Shown: one piece after another, positions 8,576 to 18,153 of the stretch
Position numbering within the stretch: position 1 is the stretch's first letter
Layout of the letters: the number at the start of each line of letters is the position of its first letter
Program-made: the position numbers and the translations under genes
The notes under the pieces: generated by a model
Told to the model about the DNA's origin: nothing
The model's database searches: none
The model's input: only the letters and a program-made list of their open reading frames with translations
Assembly: GCF_029626175.1 (NCBI RefSeq)
Contig: NZ_JARUBM010000002.1
Span: 2,294,001-2,358,000 of the forward strand
Source of the DNA: Micromonospora sp. WMMD1082
Lineage (GTDB): Bacteria; Actinomycetota; Actinomycetes; Mycobacteriales; Micromonosporaceae
Length of the DNA stretch: 64,000 nt
Direction: 5' to 3'

Positions 8576-11500
8576 GTGTCCAGTGTCGTGATCCGGCGTC
8601 CGGAGCGGCGCCCCGCGCCCGAGATTCCGGTCGGTGACCTGCCGGTGCAGGCGCCCCCGGAGATTCCGGCCGGCACCGGCGCCCGCTGGCAGCAGATGCT
8701 GATGGTGCTGCCGATGCTCGGTGGCACGGTCGCGATGGCGATGATGTTCGGCCGGGGTGGCGGCGCCTACGCGTACGTGGTCGGCGGCATGTTCGGCCTC
8801 TCCTCGCTGGCGATGCTGATGACCTCCTGGGGCAGCGCCGCGGGCACCCCGAAGAAGTCCGAGATGATGGCGGCCCGCCGGGAGTACCTGCGGCACCTCA
8901 CGACCCTGCGCCGCCAGGTCCGCCAGACCGCGGCGCGGCAGCGCGCCGGCCTCTGCTACCGGCACCCGGACCCGTCGGTGCTCTGGTCGACGGTGCAGAG
9001 CCACCGGGTCTGGGAGCGACGCCCCACCGATCCGGACTTCGCGGTGGTCCGGGTCGCCGTCGGGCCGCAGACCCTCGCCACCCCGCTGATCCCGCCGGTC
9101 ACCCGTCCGTTGGAGGAGCTGGAGCCGATGACCGCCGGCGCCCTGCGCCGCTTCCTGGACGCGTACTCCGTGGTGCCCGACCTGCCGGTGGCCGTGTCGC
9201 TGCGCAGCTTCGCCCGGATCTTCGTCCGGGCCACACCGGTCGGCCCGACCGGATCACCGGCCGCGCAGGCGCTGGCCCGGGCGATGCTCACCCAGCTCGC
9301 GGTCTTCCACGCTCCGGACGAACTGCTCGTCGCGGTCTGCGCCGGCCCGGAGCGACGCGGCGTCTGGGAGTGGGTCAAGTGGCTGCCGCACGCCCAGCAT
9401 CCGACCCGCCACGACGCCCTCGGCCCGGTGCGGCTGGTCACCAGTTCCGCGGTGGAGCTGGAGCGGCTGCTCGGCGAGGCGCTGGCCAGCCGCTCCCGGT
9501 TCAGCCCGGCCGGGCCGGCGACCGACGGGCCGCACCTGGTGGTCGTGCTCGACGGGGGCGACCTCACCGGCGCCACCGAGCTGGCCGGGGACGGTGGCAT
9601 CGACGCGGTCACCCTGATCGACCTGGACACCGCGCCGCCGCGCCTGCTCGACCGGTTCGCGTTACTGCTGGAGCTGCGGGGCGGTCGGCTGCACTCGCAC
9701 TCGGCGGACGGGCCGGCCGAGGTCGGCGCGGCCGACACGCTGGAGATCACCGAGGCCGAGGCGGTGGCCCGCCGACTCGCGCCGCTGCGCCTGGCCGCCG
9801 CCCGGGGTGCCGACGCGTCACCCGGCGCCGAGCCGGGCCTGCCGGAGTTGCTCGGCATCGGCGATCCAGAGGGTTTCACCGCGGAGCAGGGTTGGCTGCC
9901 GAGATCGGCGCGGGAACGGCTGCGGGTGCCGATCGGCGTCGGCGTGGACGGTGGCGCCGTGGAGTTGGACCTGAAGGAGTCGGCGCAGGACGGCATGGGT
10001 CCGCACGGGCTGCTGATCGGTGCCACCGGCTCCGGCAAGTCCGAACTGCTCCGTACGCTGGTGCTCGGGCTGGCCACCACCCACTCCTCGGAGCAGCTCA
10101 ACTTCGTGCTGGTGGACTTCAAGGGCGGGGCCACGTTCGCCTCGTTCGACCGGCTGCCGCACACCGCCGCCGTGATCACCAATCTGGCGGACGCGTTGCC
10201 GCTGGTCGACCGAATGGTCGACGCAATCAACGGCGAGCTGGTCCGCCGGCAGGAACTGCTGCGCCGGGCCGGCAACTACGCCAGCCTGCGCGACTACGAG
10301 CGCGCGCGGGCGGCCGGCGGTCCGCTGGCCCCGCTGCCGTCGCTGCTGCTGATCTGCGACGAGTTCTCCGAACTGCTGTCGGCCAAGCCCGACTTCATCG
10401 ACCTGTTCGTCCAGATCGGCCGGCTGGGCCGGTCGCTCGGCGTGCACCTGCTGCTGGCGAGCCAGCGCCTGGAGGAGGGGCGGCTGCGCGGGCTCGACAC
10501 CCACCTGTCGTACCGGATCGGTCTGCGCACCTTCTCCGCGCTGGAGTCCCGCACGGTGCTCGGGGCACCGGACGCGCACGAACTGCCCCGCTCGCCGGGG
10601 CACGGCTTCCTTCGGTACGGCACCGAGCCGCTGCTGCGGTTCAAGGCCGCGTACGTCTCCGGGGCGGTGCAGCCGCGCGGCCCGGCGGCCGGTGCATCCG
10701 GACCGGCCGGTCCCCGCCTGCTCTCCTTCTCCACCCACTTCACCCCCGCGCCGCAGCCGCCCACCCCGCCGACCGTCCAGGACGAGAAGCCCCGGGAGAC
10801 CCTGCTGGGTCTGCTGGTCGACCGGCTGGCCGGGCAGGGGGTGCCGGCGCACCAGGTGTGGCTGCCGCCGCTGGCCGACGCCCCGGTCATGGACGAACTC
10901 GGCGGCCCGCTGACGGTCGACGACGGCCGAGGGCTGACCTTCGGCAATCCCGAGTTGCACGGCGCCTTGCAGGTGCCGGTGGCCGTGGTCGACAAACCGT
11001 ACGAGCAGCGGCGCGACCTGCTCTGGCTGACGCTGGACGGCGCGGCCGGCCACGTCGCGGTGGTCGGCGGTACGCAGAGCGGCAAGTCCACCGCACTCCG
11101 TACGCTGATCTGCGCGCTGGCACTCACCCACACCCCGGCCGAGGTGCAGGTCTACTGCCTCGACTTCGGTGGCGGCGGGCTGGCCGCGGTGCGCGACCTG
11201 CCGCACGTCGGCGGGGTCACCGGGCGGGCCGACCCGACCGGCGTACGGCGCACCGTGGGCGAGATGTCGACCGTGCTCGCCGACCGGGAACGCACCTTCG
11301 CCGAACTCGGCGTGGAGTCGATGGCCGCCTGGCGGCAGCGACGCCGCCACCAGGACACGACCGGTGAACCCCGCACCGACCCCTTCGGCGACGTGTTTCT
11401 CGTTGTCGACGGGTGGTCGACCCTGCGCGGCGAGTACGACGACCTGGAGCCGCTGATCACCGACCTGGCCACCCGGGGGCTCTCCTACGGACTGCACGTG

Positions 11501-12517
11501 GTGGCCACGGCGGTGCGCTGGCTGGACTTCCGGCCGGCCATCCGGGACCTCTTCGGTTCCCGGCTCGAGCTGCGGCTCGGTGACCCGTCCGACTCGCTCG
11601 TCGCCCGGCGCGCCGCGCACCACGTGCCGGAACGGGCGCCGGGGCGGGGCGTCACCCCGGAGGGCCTGCACTTCCTCACCGCGCTACCGCAGGCGACCGG
11701 CACGGACACCGCCGGGCTGGTGAAGCAGGTCAGCGAGGGCTGGGCCGGGCCGGTCGCACCCCGGGTGCGGCTGCTCCCGGCCGTGCTGCCGTACGCCGAC
11801 CTCGACCTCGACGCCACCACCGGCCTGAGCATCCCGGTCGGGATCGCCGAGGCCGACCTGCACCCGGTGGTCCTCGACTTCACCACGGAGCCGCACTTCG
11901 TGGTCTACGGCGACGCGGAGTGCGGCAAGTCGTCGTTCCTGCGCGCCCTGGCCGCCACGATCGTCACCCGGTTCACCCCGGAGCAGGCCCGGGTGATCCT
12001 GGTGGACTACCGGCGGAGCCTGCTCGGTGCGATCTCCACGCCACACCTGATCGGGTACGGCACCGCCGCCGCGCACACCGCCGAACTGGTCGAGTCGGCC
12101 GCCGGCTACCTGCAGGGTCGGACGCCCGGCCCCGAGGTCGGCCCGGCGCAGTTGCGCGACCGGTCGTGGTGGTCCGGTCCGGAACTGTTCGTGCTGGTCG
12201 ACGACTACGACCTGGTCGCGAGCGGGCCGGCGAACCCGCTGCGGGCGCTGGAGGAGCACCTGCCGCACGCCCGCGATGTCGGGCTGCACCTGGTGCTGGT
12301 CCGACGCTCCGGTGGCGCGGCCCGCGCCCAGTACGAGCCGGTGGTGCAGCGGCTACGCGAACTGTCCACCTCGGGCCTGGTGATGTCGGGGAGCCCGGAG
12401 GAGGGCGCGCTGGTCGGCCCGGTCCGGCCCGGGCCGCTGCCGCCCGGGCGCGGCCGGTTGTTCACCCGACGCGAAGGCGTACGCCTGGTCCAACTGGCTC
12501 ACCTGCCGCCACAGTGA
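8576..12517 (+). CDS. eccC: type VII secretion FtsK/SpoIIIE-type ATPase EccC (fused EccCa/EccCb)
   Basis: Motor of type VII secretion, 1,313 residues. Two N-terminal transmembrane segments (about 40-85: MLMVLPMLGGTVAMAMMFG, GGMFGLSSLAMLMTSW) are followed by a DUF-type stalk and three FtsK-like ATPase modules. Walker A motifs are GATGSGKSE (about 481), GGTQSGKST (about 830) and GDAECGKSS (about 1110). Module 1 has a good Walker B (LLLICDEFSELL). Module 2 has VFLVVDGWS, where the catalytic acid is lost, and module 3 has VLVDDYD; degenerate downstream modules are known for EccC and bind substrate or regulate module 1. Start GTG 8576 follows AGGAGAG. mycP follows 73 bp downstream. Confidence 0.95.
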   Translation: MSSVVIRRPERRPAPEIPVGDLPVQAPPEIPAGTGARWQQMLMVLPMLGGTVAMAMMFGRGGGAYAYVVGGMFGLSSLAMLMTSWGSAAGTPKKSEMMAARREYLRHLTTLRRQVRQTAARQRAGLCYRHPDPSVLWSTVQSHRVWERRPTDPDFAVVRVAVGPQTLATPLIPPVTRPLEELEPMTAGALRRFLDAYSVVPDLPVAVSLRSFARIFVRATPVGPTGSPAAQALARAMLTQLAVFHAPDELLVAVCAGPERRGVWEWVKWLPHAQHPTRHDALGPVRLVTSSAVELERLLGEALASRSRFSPAGPATDGPHLVVVLDGGDLTGATELAGDGGIDAVTLIDLDTAPPRLLDRFALLLELRGGRLHSHSADGPAEVGAADTLEITEAEAVARRLAPLRLAAARGADASPGAEPGLPELLGIGDPEGFTAEQGWLPRSARERLRVPIGVGVDGGAVELDLKESAQDGMGPHGLLIGATGSGKSELLRTLVLGLATTHSSEQLNFVLVDFKGGATFASFDRLPHTAAVITNLADALPLVDRMVDAINGELVRRQELLRRAGNYASLRDYERARAAGGPLAPLPSLLLICDEFSELLSAKPDFIDLFVQIGRLGRSLGVHLLLASQRLEEGRLRGLDTHLSYRIGLRTFSALESRTVLGAPDAHELPRSPGHGFLRYGTEPLLRFKAAYVSGAVQPRGPAAGASGPAGPRLLSFSTHFTPAPQPPTPPTVQDEKPRETLLGLLVDRLAGQGVPAHQVWLPPLADAPVMDELGGPLTVDDGRGLTFGNPELHGALQVPVAVVDKPYEQRRDLLWLTLDGAAGHVAVVGGTQSGKSTALRTLICALALTHTPAEVQVYCLDFGGGGLAAVRDLPHVGGVTGRADPTGVRRTVGEMSTVLADRERTFAELGVESMAAWRQRRRHQDTTGEPRTDPFGDVFLVVDGWSTLRGEYDDLEPLITDLATRGLSYGLHVVATAVRWLDFRPAIRDLFGSRLELRLGDPSDSLVARRAAHHVPERAPGRGVTPEGLHFLTALPQATGTDTAGLVKQVSEGWAGPVAPRVRLLPAVLPYADLDLDATTGLSIPVGIAEADLHPVVLDFTTEPHFVVYGDAECGKSSFLRALAATIVTRFTPEQARVILVDYRRSLLGAISTPHLIGYGTAAAHTAELVESAAGYLQGRTPGPEVGPAQLRDRSWWSGPELFVLVDDYDLVASGPANPLRALEEHLPHARDVGLHLVLVRRSGGAARAQYEPVVQRLRELSTSGLVMSGSPEEGALVGPVRPGPLPPGRGRLFTRREGVRLVQLAHLPPQ

Positions 12518-12559
12518 TGCCGAGTCCACGGAACGTCCCTAGAGACGCGGCGGAACCGG

Positions 12560-12565
12560 TAATCT
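12560..12565 (+). promoter_or_regulatory. possible -10 element (TAATCT) for mycP
   Basis: TAATCT in the eccC-mycP gap is a good TANNNT match and predicts a start near 12572, giving mycP its own short-leader transcript in addition to read-through from eccC. No clear -35 was seen. Confidence 0.3.
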
Positions 12566-12590
12566 CCGATCGTCATGTGTCCCGCGACGA

Positions 12591-13913
12591 ATGGCTGAGG
12601 ATGTGACCAGGGTGCGGCACAGCGGCCTGCCAGGGGCCGGACGGTTGGCTCACCGGGCGCTGCTCGCGACGGCCGCCACCGTCCTGTCCGCCGCCGTCGC
12701 GGTGGTTCCCGCCGCGGCCGTGCCGCTCACGGTCCCCACCCTCGGCGTGCCGGTGGCCTACGCACCGGACCCGGCGGGACGCGCTGACCAGGTCCGCGAC
12801 GAGCAGTGGCAGCTCGACAAGTTGGGTGCGCAGATCGCGTGGCGCACGTCGACCGGGCGGGGCGTGGTCGTCGCGGTGATCGATTCCGGGGTGGACGGTT
12901 CCCACCCCGACCTGGCCGGCCAGGTGCTGCCCGGGCTCGACCTGGTCGCCACGGACGGTGCCGCCGAGCCGGATCCGGTCGGGCACGGCACGACGGTGGC
13001 CGGTCTGATCGCCGGGCGCAACGACGATCGCCAGGGCGTGGTGGGGCTGGCGCCGGACGCCCGGATCCTGCCCGTACGGGTCCTCGACGCGGAGAACCGT
13101 TACGACGACGCGCTGATCGTGGCCAAGGGCGTCCGGTGGGCGGTCGACAACGGCGCCAAGGTGATCAACCTGTCGCTCGGCGGCAACGGCGACAGCCCGG
13201 CGCTGGCCGCGGCGATCGACTACGCCTTCGCGAGGGACGTGGTGGTGATCGCCTGCACCGGCAACCTTGCCACCTCGCCCGAGGCGAAGGTGTGGTATCC
13301 GGCCCGGGAACCGGGCGTGATCGCGGTCTCCGGCCTGGAACGCAACAGCGACAACCTGTGGAGCGGTGCGATCACCGGCCGGGCCACCATCCTCACCGCC
13401 CCGGCCAGCGGGCTCGTCGGCGCTCGCCCGCCCGGCGGGTACTGGCGGGTGCAGGGCACCAGCTTCGCGGCGCCACTGGTCGCCGCCACCGCCGCCCTGG
13501 TGCGGGCCCGTTACCCGCAGATGTCCGCCGGCGACGTGGTGAACCGGCTGCTCGTCACCGCCAAGGACATCGGCCCCACCGGGCGGGACGAGCGGTTCGG
13601 TTACGGCCTGGTGGACCCGGTCGCGGCGCTGACCGCGGAGGTGCCGCTGGTGCACCAGAACCCGCTGGACGACAACGACCCGCCGGGGGTGACCGGGTTC
13701 GGCGCGGCACCCGGCTCGGTGACGACGGGCGACCCCGACGCCGAACAGCTCGGCCTGACCGGGGCGCGGCAGGAGACCCAGTGGCGGGCCCGCGCCGCCG
13801 GGGCGCAGGACGACGCCGGCGCGGAGCGGCTCTGGATCGGGTCGGCCATTCTCCTCGCCCTGCTCACCGGCGCCGCGCTCATGGTGCGCCGGTTCCGGCA
13901 GGCGCCCCGCTGA
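12591..13913 (+). CDS. mycP: type VII secretion-associated mycosin serine protease MycP
   Basis: Membrane-anchored subtilisin-type protease required for ESX function. Catalytic triad: Asp in VIDSGVDGSHPDL (about 96), His in GHGTTVAGLIAG (about 130) and Ser in GTSFAAPLVAATAALV (about 289). An N-terminal secretion signal (LLATAATVLSAAVAVVPAAA) and a C-terminal transmembrane helix (IGSAILLALLTGAALMVRR) give the usual anchored exoplasmic layout. Start ATG 12591 is used; GTG 12603 is an alternative. It is downstream of eccC in the same orientation. Confidence 0.93.
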   Translation: MAEDVTRVRHSGLPGAGRLAHRALLATAATVLSAAVAVVPAAAVPLTVPTLGVPVAYAPDPAGRADQVRDEQWQLDKLGAQIAWRTSTGRGVVVAVIDSGVDGSHPDLAGQVLPGLDLVATDGAAEPDPVGHGTTVAGLIAGRNDDRQGVVGLAPDARILPVRVLDAENRYDDALIVAKGVRWAVDNGAKVINLSLGGNGDSPALAAAIDYAFARDVVVIACTGNLATSPEAKVWYPAREPGVIAVSGLERNSDNLWSGAITGRATILTAPASGLVGARPPGGYWRVQGTSFAAPLVAATAALVRARYPQMSAGDVVNRLLVTAKDIGPTGRDERFGYGLVDPVAALTAEVPLVHQNPLDDNDPPGVTGFGAAPGSVTTGDPDAEQLGLTGARQETQWRARAAGAQDDAGAERLWIGSAILLALLTGAALMVRRFRQAPR

Positions 13914-13978
13914 CCGTCGCGGCACGAATCCGCCCGAACCCGGGTACCCGACCCGTCGACGCGGGTAGAACGGTCGTC

Positions 13979-14719
13979 GTGGGAATCGGTCGGCGCGGCG
14001 CGGCGCCACTCTCCGGGCGTGGTTCCCACCTGCCAGCGACCGGAGCGCGGGGGCCGAGGCGCGCCCCGGGTGCCTCCGGCGTGGTGATGCTCGTGCCATT
14101 CGCACTGCTCGCCACGCTGGTGCTGAGCGACTGGCCGCCGCTGCGCCGGCTCGACGTGGCGGTCACCGCGCACCTGCACGGGTACGCCCTGGACCACCCG
14201 GCCTGGGTCCGGACGATGAGCGTCTGGACCGACGCCTTCGCCCCGATGCCGCTGCGGGTGGCGGCACTGGCACTGGTGATCTGGCTGGCCAGCCGTGGCG
14301 CCCGGCGGCTCGCCGTCTGGGCCACCACGACCATGGTGCTCGGCGGCCTGCTCGCGCCGCTGCTCAAGCTGCTCGTCGGCCGTCCACGACCGGACCTGCC
14401 CGACCCGGTGGCGCAGGCGCCCGGCCTGGCCTTTCCCTCGGGGCACGCGCTGAACGCGGTACTCGCCGCCGGAGTTCTCCTGGTGGTGTTCCTGCCCCGC
14501 ACCGGGGCCCGGTCCACGGCCCGCGCGGCGGTCTGGCTCGGTGCCCTGCTGATCGCCGTGGTGACCGGGTTCAGCCGGGTCGCCCTCGGCGTGCACTGGA
14601 CCAGCGACGTGCTCGCCGGATGGCTGCTCGGTGCGGCGGTGGTCGCCGCCACCACCGCCGTCTTCACCGTCTGGCCCCGGCCTGCACCCGAGAACCGGCG
14701 CCCGCCACCTGGCAGGTGA
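13979..14719 (+). CDS. PAP2-family membrane phosphatase
   Basis: Integral-membrane lipid or undecaprenyl-pyrophosphate-type phosphatase. The tripartite signature is intact: KLLVGRPRPD, FPSGHALN and SRVALGVHWTSD, among about six hydrophobic helices. The protein starts somewhere between GTG 13979 and ATG 14087 (MLVPFALLATLVL); I report the longer form, whose first 35 residues are basic and not conserved-looking. Downstream of mycP in the same direction and convergent with marP (3 bp between stops). The substrate cannot be told from sequence. Confidence 0.85.
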   Translation: MGIGRRGAAPLSGRGSHLPATGARGPRRAPGASGVVMLVPFALLATLVLSDWPPLRRLDVAVTAHLHGYALDHPAWVRTMSVWTDAFAPMPLRVAALALVIWLASRGARRLAVWATTTMVLGGLLAPLLKLLVGRPRPDLPDPVAQAPGLAFPSGHALNAVLAAGVLLVVFLPRTGARSTARAAVWLGALLIAVVTGFSRVALGVHWTSDVLAGWLLGAAVVAATTAVFTVWPRPAPENRRPPPGR

Positions 14720-14722
14720 CCG

Positions 14723-15901
14723 TCAGGTGCACTCGCCGGTCTCGACGCCCCGGGTACGCTCCGCGCCGGCCAGGGCCACCGGCCGTGCCTCGGCGGCGGT
14801 GACCGCGAAGCCGGTGTTCGGGTCGTCGGCTGCCGCCGCGAAGATGACCCCCAGCACCAGGCCGTTGGAGGAGACCAGCGGCCCGCCGGAGTTGCCGCTG
14901 CGGACCAGCGCCCGGATCGTGTAGATCTCCCGGGTCACGTTCCCCGACGAGTAGATGTCCGGCCCGGTGATCCGGTCGACGTCACGGACCCGCGCCGACT
15001 GGGCGTTGTACGGCCCGTCGAGCGGGAACCCGAGCACGACGGCATCCGCGCCGGTGGAGGCGTTGCCGGCGGCGAACCGCATCGACGGGCCGGGCAGCCC
15101 GGGCACGTAGAGCACGGCCAGGTCCCGGTCCGGGTCGTAGACGACCACCTCGCCCTCGTACCGGTCCCCGCGCAACTCCACCGCCACCGAGCGGGTGCCG
15201 GCGACCACATGCGCGTTGGTCATCACCCGGTCGTCGGCGTACACGAAGCCGGAGCCCTCTATCCGCCGGGAACAGCTCGGCGCCGAACCGAGCACCTTGA
15301 CCACCGAGCGTTGACCGTTGCTCACCACCTCGGAGCCGGCGAGCGCCGGGTCGGGCGGCTCGACCTGCCGGGCCTGGGTACGCCGCAGCCCCTCGAAGAC
15401 GTCCGGGAACCCGTTGGTGTCGACGGTGTCGCGCAGCGCCGTGGAGAGCTGCTGAGCCTGGTCGGGCAGCACCCGGTCGACCACGTTGAGCAACGCGCTG
15501 CTGCGGACGGAGGCGGCCAACCACGGCAGCGAGGAGGAGCCGAGCGGCACGGCCACCAGCCAGGCGACCAGGAGCACCGCGAAGAGCGAGACGAAGGCGC
15601 CACCGACATCGTCGGCCCGCCGCCCCACGTCACTGGCGATGGTGCGACGCAGGTGGGAGCCGAGCCAGCCGGCCAGCGCCTGGCCCACCACGGCGAGGCC
15701 GAAGATGGCGACCAGCGAGATCAGCACCCGGGTGCCGCCGTCCACGAACTGCTGGGCGAACATCGGCCCGATCTGCAGTCCGATCAGGGCGCCGAGGAAA
15801 AAGCCGGAGAACGAGAGCACCCCGATGACGAACCCCTGTCGGTATCCGCTGATCGCGAACACGAGCATGAGCAACAGCAGTACGAGATCCACGGCCGACA
15901 C
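14723..15901 (-). CDS. marP: MarP-type membrane serine protease (CvpA domain + trypsin-like domain)
   Basis: The N-terminal half (about 1-160) is a CvpA/colicin V production-like four-helix membrane domain (MSAVDLVLLLLMLVFAISGY onward). The C-terminal half is a chymotrypsin-fold protease with His in MTNAHVVAGT (about 228), Asp in DPDRDLAVLY (about 259) and Ser in RSGNSGGPL (about 337). The layout matches M. tuberculosis Rv3671c (MarP), which protects against acid and oxidative stress by acting in the periplasm. It is the last gene of a leftward series NUDIX-TlpA-nth upstream of it, the same neighbourhood as Rv3671c-Rv3674c. Confidence 0.93.
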   Translation of the reverse strand: MSAVDLVLLLLMLVFAISGYRQGFVIGVLSFSGFFLGALIGLQIGPMFAQQFVDGGTRVLISLVAIFGLAVVGQALAGWLGSHLRRTIASDVGRRADDVGGAFVSLFAVLLVAWLVAVPLGSSSLPWLAASVRSSALLNVVDRVLPDQAQQLSTALRDTVDTNGFPDVFEGLRRTQARQVEPPDPALAGSEVVSNGQRSVVKVLGSAPSCSRRIEGSGFVYADDRVMTNAHVVAGTRSVAVELRGDRYEGEVVVYDPDRDLAVLYVPGLPGPSMRFAAGNASTGADAVVLGFPLDGPYNAQSARVRDVDRITGPDIYSSGNVTREIYTIRALVRSGNSGGPLVSSNGLVLGVIFAAAADDPNTGFAVTAAEARPVALAGAERTRGVETGECT

Positions 15902-15964
15902 GGCTCAAGCGTACGGGCCAGGGGCTCGCGCGATGACGATCGCTTGCGGAAGGTAGCGGTCCGA

Positions 15965-16675
15965 TCAGCGCAGGGCGCTCTCGTCGACGTCGTCGGTGCC
16001 GGCCGACGGGGCGGGGGACGCGCCGGTCGGCGGAAGATCGATCACCCGGCGCCGGGACCACGGCCGGCTCCAGCCACCCATCTCCAGCAACGCGGCGAGC
16101 ACCCCGGCGGTGAAGCCCCAGACGAGCATCCCGCGCACGGAGAAGGCCGGGCCGACCCAGCCGCTCGGATGGCGTACCCGCACCCGGTTGTCCGGGTCGA
16201 CCAGCTCGGCGATCGGCAGCCGGGCGACGTGGGCCACCTCGGCCGGCTCCCGGGAATGCACCGGGTGCGGCGCGTGCCACCAGGCGAGCACCGGCGTCAC
16301 CACGAAGTCGCTGACCGGAATCCACAGCCTCGGCAGTTGGGCCAGGACGGTGACGCTGACCGGGTCGAGACCGACCTCCTCGTTCGCCTCGCGCAGCGCC
16401 GTCGCGGCGGCGTCGGCATCCTCCGGGTCGGCCGCCCCGCCGGGAAACGCCGGCTGGCCGGCATGGTTGCGCAGGGTGGCGGCTCGCTGGAGGACCAGCA
16501 CATCCGGGCCGGTGGCGACATCCTCGCCGAGCAGCACCAGCACGGCGCTCTCCCGGCCGCCGCGATCCGGCGTACGCAGCTGAGTGAAATCCTCGGTACG
16601 CGCGGTGCCGAGCCGATCCAGCAGCGGCCCCATCCATTCCGGCGGCTGCGCACCCGCTCGCTCACGCTTGCTCAT
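15965..16675 (-). CDS. NUDIX hydrolase (CoA-pyrophosphatase-like)
   Basis: Nudix box visible as GGAADPEDADAAATALREAN then EEVGL (G-x5-E-x7-REUxEExGU), about residues 85-110. The flanking sequence (LQRAATLRNHAGQPAFPGG) is the signature typical of the CoA/acyl-CoA diphosphatase subgroup. Start ATG 16675 overlaps the TlpA stop as ATGA; a longer frame reaching back into the TlpA gene is spurious. 236 residues. Homologue by position of Rv3672c. Confidence 0.9.
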   Translation of the reverse strand: MSKRERAGAQPPEWMGPLLDRLGTARTEDFTQLRTPDRGGRESAVLVLLGEDVATGPDVLVLQRAATLRNHAGQPAFPGGAADPEDADAAATALREANEEVGLDPVSVTVLAQLPRLWIPVSDFVVTPVLAWWHAPHPVHSREPAEVAHVARLPIAELVDPDNRVRVRHPSGWVGPAFSVRGMLVWGFTAGVLAALLEMGGWSRPWSRRRVIDLPPTGASPAPSAGTDDVDESALR

Positions 16676-17310
16676 GTTGGCACCGTGAGGCCGAGGTGTT
16701 GGTGGACGAGTGCGGCGAGGCGGGCGTCGTCCAGCGCGCCCGAGCTGTCGATGTGCCGGATCCCGCCCTGCGCGTCCACGAAGATGGTCAGCGGGATCGC
16801 GGTGCGGCGCAGCGCTCGCTGCACCGCCTCGCCCTGGTCGACCAGCATCGGGAACCGTACGCCGAAATCCTCGCCGATCGACTGCGCCGCGGCGCGGCTG
16901 TCCCGGCTGTTCACTCCGACCACCCGCAACTGCCCCTCGGCACGCTCGCTGAGCCGCTGGAAGGCGGGCAGCTCCTTGCGGCAGGGCGGGCACCAGGAGG
17001 CCCAGATGTTGACCACCGCCGGCCCGCGCACGTCCCGCAGGGCGATCGGGGCACCGCCGGTGAAGCAGGTGAGGGTCAGCTCGGGCAGCAGATCGCCCGC
17101 CGCCCCGCCGGGACCGTCCGCCTTATCGGGGCCGGGCGCCTCACCACGGCCGGCGGGGTCGCCGGCGAGGCCGGCGCAGTCCTGGAACGGTGACGGGCGG
17201 GCGGCGGCCGCATCCTGGCGGGTCGGCCCGGGCGCCTCGGTGTCGGCGGTGCAGGCGGCCGTGCCCAGCAGCACCAGCGGCAGGGAGAGCAGGGCGAGCC
17301 GGCGGATCAC
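16672..17310 (-). CDS. TlpA/ResA-like thiol-disulfide oxidoreductase, predicted lipoprotein
   Basis: Exported thioredoxin-fold protein for disulfide exchange outside the membrane. It has a signal and lipobox ([19 protein letters not shown]) and the redox motif [13 protein letters not shown] (CPPC, about residue 108). Start GTG 17310 overlaps the nth stop as GTGA. 212 residues. Positional homologue of Rv3673c. It is probably translated coupled to nth and the NUDIX gene. Confidence 0.92.
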   Translation of the reverse strand: MIRRLALLSLPLVLLGTAACTADTEAPGPTRQDAAAARPSPFQDCAGLAGDPAGRGEAPGPDKADGPGGAAGDLLPELTLTCFTGGAPIALRDVRGPAVVNIWASWCPPCRKELPAFQRLSERAEGQLRVVGVNSRDSRAAAQSIGEDFGVRFPMLVDQGEAVQRALRRTAIPLTIFVDAQGGIRHIDSSGALDDARLAALVHQHLGLTVPT

Positions 17311-18086
17311 GGCGCCTCCGCCCGGACCGCCTGCACCGGCACCAGCTCGGGATCGATGCCGGCGGCGACCGCGAGGTCGCGGGCGCGGGGGCCCTTGAGC
17401 AGCTTCGCCGCGGCGGCCGGCTCGGTCGGCCCGGTGCCGTACGCAGGGCAGAGCTTCGCCAGCGTGCACGCCCCGCAGGCGGGCTTGCGGGCGTGGCAGA
17501 CCCGGCGGCCGTGGAAGATGATCCGGTGCGACAGCATGGTCCAGTCGCGCTTCGGGAACATCGCCCCGATCTCATGCTCGATCTTGACCGGGTCGGTCTC
17601 GGTGGTCAGCCCCCAGCGGTGCGCCAACCGTTGGAAGTGGGTGTCGACGGTGATGCCGGGCACGTCGAACGCGTTACCGAGGATGACGTTGGCGGTCTTG
17701 CGACCGATCCCGGGCAGGGTGACCAGGTCGGCCAGCCGGCCGGGGACCTGGCCGTCGTACCGCTCCACCAGGGCCTGACCGAGCTGGATCAGCGAGTTGG
17801 TCTTGTTGCGGTAGAAGCCGGTCGGCCGGATCATCTCCTCCATCTCGCCGCGATCCGCCCCGGCGTAGTCGGTGGCCGTCGGGTAGCGGGCGAAGAGCTT
17901 CGGAGTGACCTCGTTGACCTTCTTGTCGGTGCACTGGGCCGAGAGGATCGTGGCGACGGCCAGCTCCAGCGCGTTGCCGTGGTCGAGTTCGCAGTGCGCG
18001 TCGGGGTGCGTCTCGGTCAGCACGCGGCCGATCCGCCGCGCCCGACGCGTACGACCCAGGTCGGTCTCGGTGGCGCTTCTGGTCAC
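17307..18086 (-). CDS. nth: endonuclease III
   Basis: DNA glycosylase/AP lyase for oxidised pyrimidines. The helix-hairpin-helix [10 protein letters not shown] contains the catalytic Lys, and the catalytic Asp is in [14 protein letters not shown]. The iron-sulfur cluster loop C-x6-C-x2-C-x5-C is complete ([17 protein letters not shown]). 259 residues from ATG 18086. First gene of the overlapping nth-TlpA-NUDIX run. Confidence 0.97.
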   Translation of the reverse strand: MTRSATETDLGRTRRARRIGRVLTETHPDAHCELDHGNALELAVATILSAQCTDKKVNEVTPKLFARYPTATDYAGADRGEMEEMIRPTGFYRNKTNSLIQLGQALVERYDGQVPGRLADLVTLPGIGRKTANVILGNAFDVPGITVDTHFQRLAHRWGLTTETDPVKIEHEIGAMFPKRDWTMLSHRIIFHGRRVCHARKPACGACTLAKLCPAYGTGPTEPAAAAKLLKGPRARDLAVAAGIDPELVPVQAVRAEAP

Positions 18087-18153
18087 GACGGCCAGCCTAC
18101 GTCGCCGGCCCGACTCTTCCGGACGCCCTCTGCCGACGGGCCGCAGATCGCCC

